A stretch of DNA of 64,000 nt from Aquimarina sp. TRL1 (GCF_013365535.1 NZ_CP053590.1:4330501-4394500); one strand, 5' to 3'; shown: positions 35,011 to 44,664, counted from the first letter of the stretch. Program-made: numbers and translations. Notes: generated by a model from the letters alone, not told the origin.

Positions 35011-35039
35011 TATATTTGTACCTACAAATAATGTAGGTA
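35011..35039 (+). promoter_or_regulatory. MarR promoter with overlapping palindromic operator
   Basis: TATATTTG (35011-35018) matches the -7 box. It is followed immediately by TACCTACA (35019-35026), spacer AATAA, and TGTAGGTA (35032-35039), a perfect 8-bp inverted repeat. The start codon is at 35042. The repeat covers the expected transcription start and is the probable MarR operator. Confidence 0.78.
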
Positions 35040-35041
35040 TT

Positions 35042-35461
35042 ATGAATGAATATTTCAATGCGGTAATAGAAATTATCAGAACAGGGCATTGGTTTACAGA
35101 TCAGATTTCCCGGGAACTTAAGGAATATCAGATATATGAGCCTCAGTTTAATGTATTGAGAATATTAAGAGGTGCTGGAGGTACTCCTTTATCAGTGAAT
35201 CAAATATTAGAAAATATGATCCAACGGTCTAGCAATGTTACAAGAATTGTTGATAAACTAAGTTCTAGAGGTTTAGTCAGAAGAGAATTATGTTCTGAAG
35301 ATCGAAGAAAAATGGATATTGTTATTACAGAAAAAGGGTTGGCACTTTTGGAAAAGCTCGATAAAAAAGTAAATGATTTTCATATGCCTATGAGTACAAA
35401 TCTAAGTAAAGAAGAAGCAAATAAGCTAAAAGAGTTAATAATTAAATTAAAAGGAAACTAA
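35042..35461 (+). CDS. MarR-family transcriptional regulator
   Basis: This 139-residue protein has the winged-helix motif (LSVNQILENMIQRSSNVTRIVDKLSSRGLVRRELCSEDRRK in two overlapping parts, about 55-95) including the conserved DRR of the wing. A palindromic operator lies directly upstream. The stop codon abuts the ATG of the FMN reductase gene (TAAATG arrangement), so the two form an operon. MarR proteins of this kind often sense oxidants or phenolics; the single visible Cys in LCSEDRR could be redox-active (inference). Confidence 0.9.
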   Translation: MNEYFNAVIEIIRTGHWFTDQISRELKEYQIYEPQFNVLRILRGAGGTPLSVNQILENMIQRSSNVTRIVDKLSSRGLVRRELCSEDRRKMDIVITEKGLALLEKLDKKVNDFHMPMSTNLSKEEANKLKELIIKLKGN

Positions 35462-35995
35462 ATGAAGAATATCATCGCAATAGGAGGAAGTAATAGTAAA
35501 AATTCGATAAATAAAACACTGGCAACATACGCAGCTAATTTAATTACATCAGCTACAACTACTGTAGTTGATTTGAATGATTTTGAATTGCCATTATACA
35601 GTATTGATACGGAAACAGAACAAGGAATTCCCGAGGAGGCTGTACGTCTGAATAGGACGATAGAATCTGCTGATGCAATAGTAATTTCGCTGGCAGAACA
35701 CAATGGATCATACGCTGTAGGGTTTAAAAATGCTTTTGACTGGTTATCCAGAATTCATAAAGAAGTATGGAAAAATAAACCGATGTTACTTTTATCAACA
35801 TCTCCAGGTGGTAGAGGGGGAGCTACAGTATTACAAGCTGCAAAAACTACTTTTCCTCATTTAGGAGGAAATATTATAGCAGATTTAGCAATCCCGTCAT
35901 TTCATACTAATTTTGTCGATGGAAAAATAATTAACGAAGAAATAATGAGTATTTTAAATACTAAAATCAATGAATTAGAAGCAGCAATAATTTAA
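35462..35995 (+). CDS. NAD(P)H-dependent FMN reductase
   Basis: Flavodoxin-fold oxidoreductase of 177 residues. The phosphate-binding loop is IGGSNSKNSINKTLATYAAN, and SLAEHNGSYAVGFKNAFDWLSR is the typical NADPH-dependent FMN reductase/azoreductase motif, followed by LLLSTSPGGRGGATVLQ. It would reduce FMN, quinones or related compounds in the cytosol. It is co-transcribed with the MarR regulator and followed by a strong terminator. Confidence 0.92.
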   Translation: MKNIIAIGGSNSKNSINKTLATYAANLITSATTTVVDLNDFELPLYSIDTETEQGIPEEAVRLNRTIESADAIVISLAEHNGSYAVGFKNAFDWLSRIHKEVWKNKPMLLLSTSPGGRGGATVLQAAKTTFPHLGGNIIADLAIPSFHTNFVDGKIINEEIMSILNTKINELEAAII

Positions 35996-36334
35996 TGCAC
36001 ATTACATAATTATATATATAGAAGCAGTACTGTTTTAGTACTGCTTTTTTATACTAAAAAAGCGAATAAAGAAAGTAGTGTACAGAAACAAACCAGGTAT
36101 TTATACAAAAATATTACACGAAGAATGAATGTTAATTTTGAAATATATTCTGTAGTAAGAACACTCGATTATCGGATTAATATATAAGGTAAAAGTATTT
36201 TGAATAGGTCTAAAAATTAATTTAACAAGTAGTGTTTAGTTGAATTCCTACAAAAAATACACTACATTGTATGAGTAATCTATTAATTAATAGATTTTTA
36301 TAAAACCAACAAACTTCTAAACACTCTTAAAACT
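35996..36334. other. Intergenic region before the carboxypeptidase gene
   Basis: It contains the FMN reductase terminator. The remainder is AT-rich and presumably carries the promoter for the T9SS carboxypeptidase. No other gene or repeat was seen. Confidence 0.5.
36022..36050 (+). terminator. Terminator after the FMN reductase gene
   Basis: AAGCAGTACT (36022-36031) pairs perfectly with AGTACTGCTT (36037-36046) around GTTTT and runs into T6. Confidence 0.92.
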
Positions 36335-39300
36335 ATGAAGGCAAAAACACTTTTAGCCGTGTTTGTGTGGCTTACATGCTGTATGTATGTATCAGCACAA
36401 ACGAACTACAACAAATTAGCCGAAAATTATCTAAGTAAAAAAGGAGAGGTTATCCTGTCTTTTAAAATTAAGGAAAAATCAACACTGAGATCGTATACCA
36501 AAGGATTATCTATTGTTCATTTTGATGAAGCAACTAACGTAGTAAAAGTAATGGCAAATCAAAAACAATACGATGCTTTTTTAACAAAGAAAATACAATT
36601 TTATGTAACTAAAGCGGATAATGAAATTGGAGAAAGAAAAATGCTTTCCAGTGTTAAGGCCAAAGCAGCAACCTTCCCTCTAACAGCATATCCAACCTAT
36701 GCAGCTTATGAGGGAATGATGAATAATTTTGCACAAGCGAATCCCAATTTATGTAAGGTTGTTAATATAGGAAGTACTACTGAAGGTGACAAGTCATTAT
36801 TATTTGTAAAATTATCTGATAATGTCAATGCAAATGAGCAAGAACCCAGAGTAATGTACACTTCTTCTATGCATGGAGATGAAATAGCAGGATATCCAAT
36901 GATGCTCAATCTTATTGATTTCTTACTACAAGCATATACCAATACTTCACATCCCAGACATGCAGAAATAAAAACATTATTAGATACTACTGAAGTATGG
37001 ATAAATCCATTAGCGAATCCAGATGGAACATTTAGAAACAGTCCGGATAATTCTTCTGTAGCAAATGCAATTCGGGGGAATGCTAATAATGTTGATCTCA
37101 ATAGAAATTATCCTGATCCGGAAGATGGTCCTCATCCTGATGGAAATAGTTATCAGACAGAAACCATAGCTTTTATGAATTTTGCAGATTCAAAACATTT
37201 TGTCTTATCGGCCAATTTTCATGGAGGAATTGAATTAATTAATTATCCATGGGATACTTATGCCGCCCCACATCCTGACAAAGATTATTTTTTGCATATT
37301 TCGGAAGAATATAGAGATCATTGTCAGGCTGATAGTCCAGCTGGTTATTTTGATGATCGCAATAATGGAATAACAAATGGATATAATTGGTATGAAGTAC
37401 AAGGGGGAAGACAGGATTATCAGATTTATTTCAAAAAAGGGAGAGAGGTAACAGTAGAATTATCTACAAATAAAACACCTCCTGCCAGTCAGTTAGTCAA
37501 TTTCTGGAATTACAATAAAGAAGCGCTTATCGCTTTTCTAAAACAAGTAACAAATGGAATTCATGGAACTGTAACGGATGTAGTCACCAATGAGCCGATT
37601 GCTGCAAAGGTAACTATTATAGGAAAAGAAGGTTTTGATTCCTGGGTTCCGACAGAACTTCCGGGAGGTGATTATTACAGGTTGATAAAAGCAGGTACGT
37701 ACAGTATATTATATGAAGCTCCGTGCTATGAGTCGCTTACCGTAACAGGAGTTCAGGTTGCAGATGGAAGCAAAACGATCAAAAATGTGCAATTAACCCC
37801 TTTAAATGCAACAGCTCCTGATGGGATAACAGTTACTAATATCCAATCCTCAGCTGCTACCATTCAATGGAATGCTTCGTCAGATGCAACATATGACCTG
37901 CGTTATAGAAAAGAGGGGACGACGGCCTGGACAATTAAAAATAGTACTGTAGCAGAAATTACAATTACTAATTTACTACCAGAAACTTCTTATGAGGTTC
38001 AGGTACGAGTGAATTGCGAGGGAGGAATAAGTTCACCGTATAGTGCCTCTGTCATGTTTATGACTACATCAGTAGCCGCCTGTACAGGTATACATACTTT
38101 TCCTTACCAGGAAAGTTTCGAGAATGGATTGGGAGTATGGGAAAATAGCACAGGAGATGATATTGATTGGACAAGAGATTCAGGAGGAACCCCTTCGGTT
38201 TCCACGGGACCCTCTGCGGCGCAAGACGGAAATTATTATATGTATACAGAGGCCTCTGTGAATGTTACTCCTCCGGGGAGTCCTAATAAAGTAGCTTTAT
38301 TGACAAGCCCATGTATAGACCTGTCAACATTAAATGGAGTTTCCTTAGAATTTGGATACCATATGTATGGAGGAGCTATTGGAGATTTGGAATTACTGGT
38401 TAGTACAGATGATGGAAGTACCTATTCTTCTCTATGGAGTAAAAATGGAAATCAGGGAAATTCCTGGAAACAAGCTAATATTGACTTAACTTCTTATGCA
38501 GGAAGCGTAATTAAAATTCAATTCAGAGGAAAAACAGGTGCCAACTGGCGAAGTGATATTGCGATAGATAATATTAATATAAAATCTGTTACTCCAGATA
38601 TAACAGCTCCCAGCGTTCCTGCAAATTTATCTTCTTCCGCTATTACACATGAATCAGTACAATTAAGCTGGCAGCCCTCTACAGATAATATTGGAGTGAC
38701 AGGGTATACTATTTTCAAAAATGATGTAGCAGAAGCAACAACAACAAATGTAAATTACAGTATAACTGGTTTATCAGCAAATACTTCATATTCTTTTTAT
38801 GTAAAAGCGATGGATGCAGCAGGTAATGTTTCAGAAAAAAGCAATACGATATCGGTTACTACCTCAGAACCTTCTTTGATTTATTGTGACGCGAAAGGAA
38901 ACAATATTAATTATGAATTTATCGATTTAGTACAAATCGGAGGAATTTCTAATACAACCGGAGCTAATGGAGGGTATGCTTATTTCGAAAATCAAATAGG
39001 AACCGTTACAACCGGAGCCAATACAATCGTTCTAAGTGCTGGTTTTACAGGGCGCTCATACAGAGAATACTGGAATGTTTGGATCGATTTTGATCAAAAT
39101 GGAACATTTGACAACACAGAAGAGATTGTTTCTGCAAATGTATCAGATGGTACAAATCATTCATATAATTTTACCATACCGACCACGGCTTTATTAGGAA
39201 ATACCAGAATGCGTGTTGCTATGAAGTATAACGGACAGGCATCCGCATGCGAAACATTCGCATATGGAGAGGTCGAAGATTATCCGATCACTATTAATTC

Positions 39301-39586
39301 GGCATCATTAAGTAGTGCTGTAAAGGGAGGAAGTATCCCGGTTGATACAACAGCCGATATTACAATTTACCCGAATCCAATAACTAATAATACATTATAT
39401 ATAAAAACATCTCAGAAACTGAACAGAAATACATCTTATATAATATATAACTCAAGAGGAAAAATAATAAAAAGAAAAAAACTTACGAACTATAAAATTA
39501 TACTCGAAGCATTCTCGGAAGGAATATACTTCTTAGAAATAACATCAAAAGGGAAAAAAATAATTAAACCCTTTATTATAAAGTAA
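36335..39586 (+). CDS. Secreted M14 zinc carboxypeptidase with accessory domains and T9SS tail
   Basis: 1083 residues. Signal peptide (1-21), propeptide-like region (about 25-110), then an M14 domain (about 115-405). The zinc ligands appear in MHGDE (His180, Glu183) and NFHGG (His296), a substrate-binding region in NVDLNRNYPDP, and the catalytic Glu in VTVELS (Glu375). A carboxypeptidase regulatory-like domain follows (about 410-485), then Fn3 (about 490-580), a lectin/MAM-like domain (about 585-755), Fn3 (about 760-845), GEVED (about 850-990) and a sorting tail (about 1010-1083). It should trim C-terminal residues from peptides outside the cell. A terminator follows the gene. Confidence 0.92.
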   Translation: MKAKTLLAVFVWLTCCMYVSAQTNYNKLAENYLSKKGEVILSFKIKEKSTLRSYTKGLSIVHFDEATNVVKVMANQKQYDAFLTKKIQFYVTKADNEIGERKMLSSVKAKAATFPLTAYPTYAAYEGMMNNFAQANPNLCKVVNIGSTTEGDKSLLFVKLSDNVNANEQEPRVMYTSSMHGDEIAGYPMMLNLIDFLLQAYTNTSHPRHAEIKTLLDTTEVWINPLANPDGTFRNSPDNSSVANAIRGNANNVDLNRNYPDPEDGPHPDGNSYQTETIAFMNFADSKHFVLSANFHGGIELINYPWDTYAAPHPDKDYFLHISEEYRDHCQADSPAGYFDDRNNGITNGYNWYEVQGGRQDYQIYFKKGREVTVELSTNKTPPASQLVNFWNYNKEALIAFLKQVTNGIHGTVTDVVTNEPIAAKVTIIGKEGFDSWVPTELPGGDYYRLIKAGTYSILYEAPCYESLTVTGVQVADGSKTIKNVQLTPLNATAPDGITVTNIQSSAATIQWNASSDATYDLRYRKEGTTAWTIKNSTVAEITITNLLPETSYEVQVRVNCEGGISSPYSASVMFMTTSVAACTGIHTFPYQESFENGLGVWENSTGDDIDWTRDSGGTPSVSTGPSAAQDGNYYMYTEASVNVTPPGSPNKVALLTSPCIDLSTLNGVSLEFGYHMYGGAIGDLELLVSTDDGSTYSSLWSKNGNQGNSWKQANIDLTSYAGSVIKIQFRGKTGANWRSDIAIDNINIKSVTPDITAPSVPANLSSSAITHESVQLSWQPSTDNIGVTGYTIFKNDVAEATTTNVNYSITGLSANTSYSFYVKAMDAAGNVSEKSNTISVTTSEPSLIYCDAKGNNINYEFIDLVQIGGISNTTGANGGYAYFENQIGTVTTGANTIVLSAGFTGRSYREYWNVWIDFDQNGTFDNTEEIVSANVSDGTNHSYNFTIPTTALLGNTRMRVAMKYNGQASACETFAYGEVEDYPITINSASLSSAVKGGSIPVDTTADITIYPNPITNNTLYIKTSQKLNRNTSYIIYNSRGKIIKRKKLTNYKIILEAFSEGIYFLEITSKGKKIIKPFIIK

Positions 39587-40299
39587 TACTAGTATAAAAT
39601 TATTAATTAAAAACAGGCTATTTACCATTAATAGTCTGTTTTTGGTTATTAACCGTAGGAACAGTGTTATTTGTCTAAAAAACAATAAATTATATATTGT
39701 TTTATTTATAGATTTTTTGTAAATTTAGATATCACAAAAATCATACGTTTAGGTTCTTAGTTATTGGTACTCCATTTTTTAACATATTTATAGATAGAAT
39801 AAAACCACGTACATACTAATTACTAATAAACCACATTATGAAAACCTTATTTCACTTCATTTTTTTAAAAGTTGAGATGTTATTTACGTACTCTTTAGAT
39901 TGTAATTACTCTACGTAGTACGATAATTTCTCTAAAATAAATATATCCAAATTACGTACATTTTGAATCATTGATTTCGAGATGTGTAATCTCCCCAAAT
40001 GATATATTATTACTTTACATAATACCCCCTCCAATATTTCGTATCCACATTAACAGGATCATTATCAGCTATTGTTTTGTATCATGTCAGCTCATGATAT
40101 AACAAGGTTGTATAATACGTACGGTCAATTTTAAATACGCAAAAAAAAATATTTTTTGTGGGGACATAGTATTGCCTTCTAGTAAAGTTAAGGGAAAAAG
40201 ATGTATGGCTATGTTGATGACTGATGACGAATGAGTAAAATTATTATAAGTACAAAATTTTAATCACCATGCCGAAATTTCTATTAACAAGCTTACATT
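39587..40299. other. Intergenic region
   Basis: It contains the carboxypeptidase terminator (39609-39644). A 26-codon frame at 39838 begins with MKTLFHFIF, reminiscent of the next gene's signal peptide, but stops quickly. The rest is AT-rich with no supported gene. Confidence 0.45.
39609..39644 (+). terminator. Terminator after the M14 carboxypeptidase gene
   Basis: AAAAACAGGCTATT (39609-39622) pairs with AATAGTCTGTTTTT (39630-39643) with one G-T wobble and ends in T5. Confidence 0.88.
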
Positions 40300-40908
40300 A
40301 TGAAGACATTATCATTAATTTTTATTGGAATACTATTATTATCATGTAGTAAAGGAGAAGAGAATGTATCAACCACAGAATTGATACAAATGGAGAATAT
40401 AGAAAACAAATTAATTGTTGATATTATATATGTTCTACCATCAGGAGGGTTTTATACCAATGCAATGTATAAGTTAGATGAAGTCCAGTTTTTGAATTAT
40501 TTAAACGAAGGATATTTTCACAAGTATAATATTGAATTGATACAGGGCGAATCAAGAGATTTTATAAATGATGAATTGTTTAACCTCAGAGATAATAGAT
40601 ATAAAGAAACAGAAGTGTTTTTAGATCAAACCGCTTCTTTTCATAAAAAAGGAAAGCTGAGTATTTTTATTATTAAAAGAGATAACATTCTTGCAATTGC
40701 TGGAATAGGAGGAGAGGACAGAGTATTGATAACAGATAAATTTTTGTATACCAATACTACAGCACATGAAATAGGTCATGCGTTAGGATTGTCCCATGTC
40801 AGTGAAATTGATAATATAATGAGTACCAAAAAGAATGAGCGTAGATTCTTTAAAGATATTCAGTTGGAGTTACTTAAAGGAAGAATTAATCAACTAAGCA
40901 GTTTTTAA
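40300..40908 (+). CDS. Metzincin-type zinc metalloprotease lipoprotein
   Basis: This 202-residue protein has a lipoprotein signal peptide (ILLLSCSK, Cys about residue 15). The zinc motif HEIGHALGLSH (residues 156-166) is followed by a Met-turn-like DNIMS, the hallmark of metzincins (matrixin/archaemetzincin-like). It is small, with only about 130 residues before the zinc helix. It would be a surface or periplasmic protease anchored by lipid. It stands alone. Substrate and processing are unknown. Confidence 0.82.
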   Translation: MKTLSLIFIGILLLSCSKGEENVSTTELIQMENIENKLIVDIIYVLPSGGFYTNAMYKLDEVQFLNYLNEGYFHKYNIELIQGESRDFINDELFNLRDNRYKETEVFLDQTASFHKKGKLSIFIIKRDNILAIAGIGGEDRVLITDKFLYTNTTAHEIGHALGLSHVSEIDNIMSTKKNERRFFKDIQLELLKGRINQLSSF

Positions 40909-41415
40909 AAACAGACACAGACAGAAGGTTCTATTTTATAAATCATTATACCCCCTTTACTCTCTATGTATAAGTAGCACATAACATACAGTGAATTTAA
41001 AAAAACGCACATAATTTTACTTTTATAGCTATTGGTGTCATCATAGCATCTTTTACACAAAGAACACCATGAGAAAGTAGCTATAAAGTAGCTGTCTATA
41101 AGCTTTAGTATACCATTAGGCAACGTAAAATCTATAACCGTTCAATAAATTCTATATTAACGATGAGTATTTGTTTATAAAATAGACCTTTCTCGAATAT
41201 CGATAAATTGATATCGATACACAGAATTACACTCTTTTATATTATAAACATGAATACTTGTTTACTAAAAAAACGTACACATCGAATAGTGTAGAATATT
41301 TATCAAATGTCATAAAAATCCATATACACAAAAAGAAAACAGGTGTTATATCATACATATAACACCTGTTATTAAAAGATAAAGCATTGGGGTAATTAAT
41401 TAATCCCTGATATTT
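40909..41415. other. Intergenic region between convergent genes
   Basis: I see no gene. Two copies of the palindrome TATCGATA occur at 41198-41205 and 41212-41219. The chagasin terminator lies at 41338-41370. Confidence 0.5.
41338..41370 (-). terminator. Terminator after the chagasin-like gene
   Basis: AACAGGTGTTATAT (41338-41351) and ATATAACACCTGTT (41357-41370) are perfect 14-bp arms. On the minus strand the stem is followed by a T-rich run, 46 bp after the stop codon. Confidence 0.9.
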
Positions 41416-41757
41416 TTATGATACAATAACAAATCGTTCTTGCATTGGGTTTCTTGGTGCTACTGTTGGTTTAGGGTGTGTAAACTTGATACTGTTAAAT
41501 GCTATAGTACCCTCTCCTTTTTCCAGAGCAACAAATGTAAATTTTCTAGTTCCCGGAGCTCCTAATAAATGTGAACTAGACGGGAAATATTTATCTTCGA
41601 TAAGCGCAATATGCGCTGGCAATTTTGTCAAGGCTTGTGTAAATCCTGTAGATGGATTATCTTCCAAAGTAATAGAAAAAGGTTCTCCTACTTTAGTGTG
41701 AATTGGAGGCAAAACAAAGGCTTTTTTTTCTTCCTGACTTAAAACAGTTGTAGACAT
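41416..41757 (-). CDS. Chagasin-type (I42) cysteine-protease inhibitor
   Basis: This 113-residue protein is the usual size for chagasin. The inhibitory loops are visible: DNPSTGF (NPTTG loop), GAPGTRKF (GxPGxRxF loop) and a later VAPRNPMQERF segment at the third loop. The family blocks papain-like cysteine proteases. No signal peptide is visible at the N-terminus, so it may act in the cytosol or leave the cell by another route. The gene is monocistronic. No papain-like protease gene is present in the window. Confidence 0.85.
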   Translation of the reverse strand: MSTTVLSQEEKKAFVLPPIHTKVGEPFSITLEDNPSTGFTQALTKLPAHIALIEDKYFPSSSHLLGAPGTRKFTFVALEKGEGTIAFNSIKFTHPKPTVAPRNPMQERFVIVS

Positions 41758-42145
41758 ATTATTTTGTGCTTTAAAAAGTTAATGAAAGTTTTAAAAAATT
41801 GTATAAATAAGTACCCAAGATATCTTATTACTAGTGTGGTATTTATTTATATTAAATGTATAAAAAATAGTTTGTAAAACCATGATATTTTTAATGTAAT
41901 TTGTTGATTTTCAATAATTAACATTGTAGTGATATAACTTCTCATTTATTAACTTACACAAAGTAAGGTTTTATATTACTTCTTGTTTATTTGATAAAAT
42001 AAGGTCAGGTTTTGGTTCTATATTTAGAACTAATCCGGCCTACATAATAACTATAAACTGGGGTAGTTATATAGTCTGAAAGAATCATATTTTTGCTATA
42101 TCAATTCTCAAAAAACGAACGAACTAATATTTACGTAAATAAATA
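41758..42145. other. Divergent promoter region
   Basis: No gene. GTTCTATATTTAGAAC (42015-42030) is a 6-bp inverted repeat with a 4-bp spacer. TATTTTTG (42088-42095) is a possible -7 box for the EamA gene. Confidence 0.5.
42088..42095 (+). promoter_or_regulatory. Candidate -7 box TATTTTTG
   Basis: TAnnTTTG match about 50 bp before the GTG start of the EamA transporter gene. The inverted repeat at 42015-42030 lies upstream and could be an activator site. Confidence 0.4.
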
Positions 42146-43033
42146 GTGAAAGTTTATCAAAATACCTTATTAATCATTTTAGCTTTTTTTGCAGTATATG
42201 TATGCTGGGGAGCAACCTATATATTAAATAAGGTAATTGTAGAAGAAATTCCACCATTTTATTTAGCAGCATTCCGTTTTATTACTGCGGGTATCTCCTT
42301 GTTGTTATTAGCAAAACTCATAGGAGTTTCTCTCGCTATAAGTAAGAAGCAGTTATTACATTGTACGGTGGCGGGTTTCTTATTTCTCACATATGGAAAT
42401 GGTGTCCTGGTCTGGGCCTTAAAATATGTAGATAGTGGTTTGGCTGCTTTGGAGGTTGCTTCACAACCTTTGGTTGTTTTAATTTTGATGCGGATACTGT
42501 ACCGTTCAAAAATAAAGCCGATGTCATTAATTGGTATTACAATGGGGATAATAGGTATGTATATTCTGGTAAGCCAGGACCGTTTGACTCAGCAGGAGGG
42601 AGCATGGATCCCTATTTTTATGATTTTTACCTGTGTGATTAGCTGGAGCTACGGGAGTCTGTACGTCGCTAAGGTCGAATTACCTTCTAATTTCTTGATT
42701 AATACAGGATACCAAATGCTTCTAGGTGGAGGCGGATTATTGCTGACAAGCTTCTTTTTTGGAGAATCCTGGACCTCTCCCTTGATCTGGAAACAATCCA
42801 TAGCCTGGGCGATGTTTGGTCTTATCACATTAGGAAGTATTATAGCCTTTACATCATTTAATTATTTGCTGAAAAATGTATCCGCAGAAAAAGTAGCAAC
42901 CGCAGCCTATGTCAATCCCGTGATTGCATTATTTCTGGGGTGGTACTTTCTTAACGAACAAATCACTATGCAATCTTCTGTAGCAGCTTTTGTCTTATTA
43001 ACAGGTGTATATTTTGTCAATAAAAGTAAATAA
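42146..43033 (+). CDS. EamA-family (DMT superfamily) transporter
   Basis: Ten-helix inner-membrane protein of 295 residues with two EamA repeats; AVYVCWGATYILNKVIVEEIPPF opens the first and CVISWSYGSLYVAKVELP the second, and AAYVNPVIALFLGWYFLNE is the typical last-repeat signature. It starts at GTG. Such proteins export amino acids or other metabolites. The substrate cannot be deduced. Confidence 0.9.
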   Translation: MKVYQNTLLIILAFFAVYVCWGATYILNKVIVEEIPPFYLAAFRFITAGISLLLLAKLIGVSLAISKKQLLHCTVAGFLFLTYGNGVLVWALKYVDSGLAALEVASQPLVVLILMRILYRSKIKPMSLIGITMGIIGMYILVSQDRLTQQEGAWIPIFMIFTCVISWSYGSLYVAKVELPSNFLINTGYQMLLGGGGLLLTSFFFGESWTSPLIWKQSIAWAMFGLITLGSIIAFTSFNYLLKNVSAEKVATAAYVNPVIALFLGWYFLNEQITMQSSVAAFVLLTGVYFVNKSK

Positions 43034-43154
43034 GCTATTCCGTTATAAATAATTATACGAGGAAGTAGATAAAAAATAAATATTAATTTCTCAGTAAACC
43101 TCGGAACACATATACTTGAAGTAATTGAATTGAAGGGTAAATGTTCATCCCATA

Positions 43155-43352
43155 TTATCCTATAATTTCCTTTATATCCACTTCCATATATTCGGCAATT
43201 GCCTTTAATCTCTTGAAGTCTCTTTCTAAATCTTTCTTCTTTACAACATAATCACCGGCTTGAGGACTTATCCCCAAAGCTTTTGAAATACCATATACCG
43301 TCTTAGCTCCTTTACTCTTTTTAAGGAGCTTTTTTAGCTTCTTATTAATCAT
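43155..43352 (-). CDS. Small helix-turn-helix protein (XRE/Cro-like)
   Basis: This 65-residue basic protein has a Cro/C1-type helix-turn-helix (KTVYGISKALGISPQAGDYVV) followed by a second helix pair (DFKRLKAIAEYMEVDIKEIIG). It lies alone on the minus strand, divergent from a small exported-protein gene with about 115 bp between starts. It could regulate itself or that neighbour. No toxin partner is adjacent. Confidence 0.65.
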   Translation of the reverse strand: MINKKLKKLLKKSKGAKTVYGISKALGISPQAGDYVVKKKDLERDFKRLKAIAEYMEVDIKEIIG

Positions 43353-43468
43353 AGGATCAAATATACATATAAATTTTTATTAATCAAGTAAATTTTTATT
43401 AAAGAAATATTTTAATATTAAAAAAATATATGTATATTCGTAGCATACAAATCAAAACATCAACTAAA

Positions 43469-43825
43469 ATGAAACTCCTATTTGTAATTATGCTGTTTTT
43501 AGGTTTTTATGCGACTGCAGCTTCAGAAAATAATCGAGTATTAGATACAGAGAAACATGAGATGCTAGAACGAGAAAAAGGGAAGAGGAAGAAGGAGAGT
43601 AGTTCTAAAAATTTTCATTCTGTAAAACGATGGAAAATGACGATAGAGCATACCAATGGAGATATTATCTCTAAAATAATCACCGTAAAGAAAAATTCTA
43701 ATTTGAGTGCTATGCAAACAGCTTTTATGGAAGCTGAAAAACACTTAGAAAAATTGAGAAATGTTAAAACCTACAGCGTTTCTCCCGTATCGAGTAATTC
43801 ATATGTATTACTTGCCGACCATTAA
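43469..43825 (+). CDS. Small exported protein of unknown function
   Basis: This 118-residue protein has a signal peptide (MKLLFVIMLFLGFYATAA) followed by a basic, hydrophilic stretch (EREKGKRKKESSSKNFHSVKRW) and a short folded region. The open frame extends 13 codons upstream to 43430, but a -7-like TATATTCG overlaps that start, so the ATG at 43469 is preferred. I recognise no family. A terminator follows. Confidence 0.6.
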   Translation: MKLLFVIMLFLGFYATAASENNRVLDTEKHEMLEREKGKRKKESSSKNFHSVKRWKMTIEHTNGDIISKIITVKKNSNLSAMQTAFMEAEKHLEKLRNVKTYSVSPVSSNSYVLLADH

Positions 43826-43918
43826 AATCACCTTTTTTTGCCCAAAGTTCGATTTTTAATTATCTGAACATATGTGATATGTTCTCAGTCTATATGGAAT
43901 ATAGATTAGTAAGGATTG

Positions 43919-43950
43919 AAAAGCCTTTATCTGTGGATAAGGGCTTTTAT
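43919..43950 (+). terminator. Terminator after the small exported-protein gene
   Basis: AAAAGCCTTTATC (43919-43931) pairs with GATAAGGGCTTTT (43936-43948) with one wobble around TGTG, followed by a T-rich run. Confidence 0.85.
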
Positions 43951-44035
43951 TTTGTGTGTCCATTGTATTTCAGCACTAAAACATGTATGCCGTTGCTATT
44001 ACATCTATGGTTGTTGGAAAGTTATAGATAGAAAT

Positions 44036-44599
44036 TTATTTATCAGAAGACAATTGAGATAGAACTCGGGTAAGGCTACGAGGAGTGATTCCTAAATAAT
44101 TGGCAATGTCAGCTTTGGATATTTTACTATCGAATAATGGAAAGTTACTTTGTAACCTTACAATATTGTCAAAAAGGCGATGTGATTGGTGAAAAGAATG
44201 CCTATCTGCTTTAAAACTAATTTTTTTAGTCAGGCTTTCGATAATGAGTCGATTAAATGCGCTATTGCGATCTAATAATTCTAAGAAAAGGGATTTAGGA
44301 ATGCGATATACAGATGTATCTGTAATGGTAATAACAGCACATTTACTAACTGAATTATGGATCAATTCAATCTCTCCATATAACCCTCCAACACCAAAAA
44401 AATCCTGAATAAATTCAGTTCCATTCTCTAATAGCTGAACACATTTAGTTATGCCTTCTTTTTGGATAAAAAGATTATGCTGCATCCTCCCGGCTTCTAT
44501 AATATTTTTTTTTGGAGGGATTAAATCCAGACTAATTTCAGTATGTTCTTTCTGTAGTAAGGAGATATATGAAATGAGGTCTTGATTTTCTTGTAACAT
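44036..44599 (-). CDS. Crp/Fnr-family transcriptional regulator
   Basis: This 187-residue protein has a cyclic-nucleotide-binding-like domain (LFIQKEGITKCVQLLENG, then GGLYGEIELIHNSVSKCAVITITDTSVYRIPKSLF) and a C-terminal helix-turn-helix (KADIANYLGITPRSLTRVLSQL). The open frame extends to 44659, but a minus-strand -7 box TATTTTTG (44664 to 44657) overlaps that start, so the ATG at 44599 is chosen; it also fits the family's usual N-terminus. It is divergent from the HD-hydrolase gene and may control it. Confidence 0.85.
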   Translation of the reverse strand: MLQENQDLISYISLLQKEHTEISLDLIPPKKNIIEAGRMQHNLFIQKEGITKCVQLLENGTEFIQDFFGVGGLYGEIELIHNSVSKCAVITITDTSVYRIPKSLFLELLDRNSAFNRLIIESLTKKISFKADRHSFHQSHRLFDNIVRLQSNFPLFDSKISKADIANYLGITPRSLTRVLSQLSSDK

Positions 44600-44656
44600 A
44601 GTGTTATCGGACAAATGTCCTTGTTGTAAAAAAGGTTGTATTGTTTTATTTGCAAT

Positions 44657-44664
44657 CAAAAATA
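44657..44664 (-). promoter_or_regulatory. Candidate -7 box of the Crp-type gene
   Basis: Read on the minus strand this is TATTTTTG, matching TAnnTTTG. It overlaps the longest possible start of the Crp gene and therefore supports the shorter start at 44599. Confidence 0.5.

Noticed and set aside
39838..39918. 26-codon frame starting MKTLFHFIF, similar to the next gene's signal peptide
   Set aside because: Stops after 26 codons with no continuing homology. A decayed duplicate is possible but cannot be supported.
40905..41123. 72-codon minus-strand frame in the gap after the metzincin gene
   Set aside because: Low-complexity AT-driven frame with no recognisable features.
41198..41219. Two TATCGATA palindromes
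   Set aside because: Short AT-rich palindromes between convergent genes; not strong enough to call an operator.
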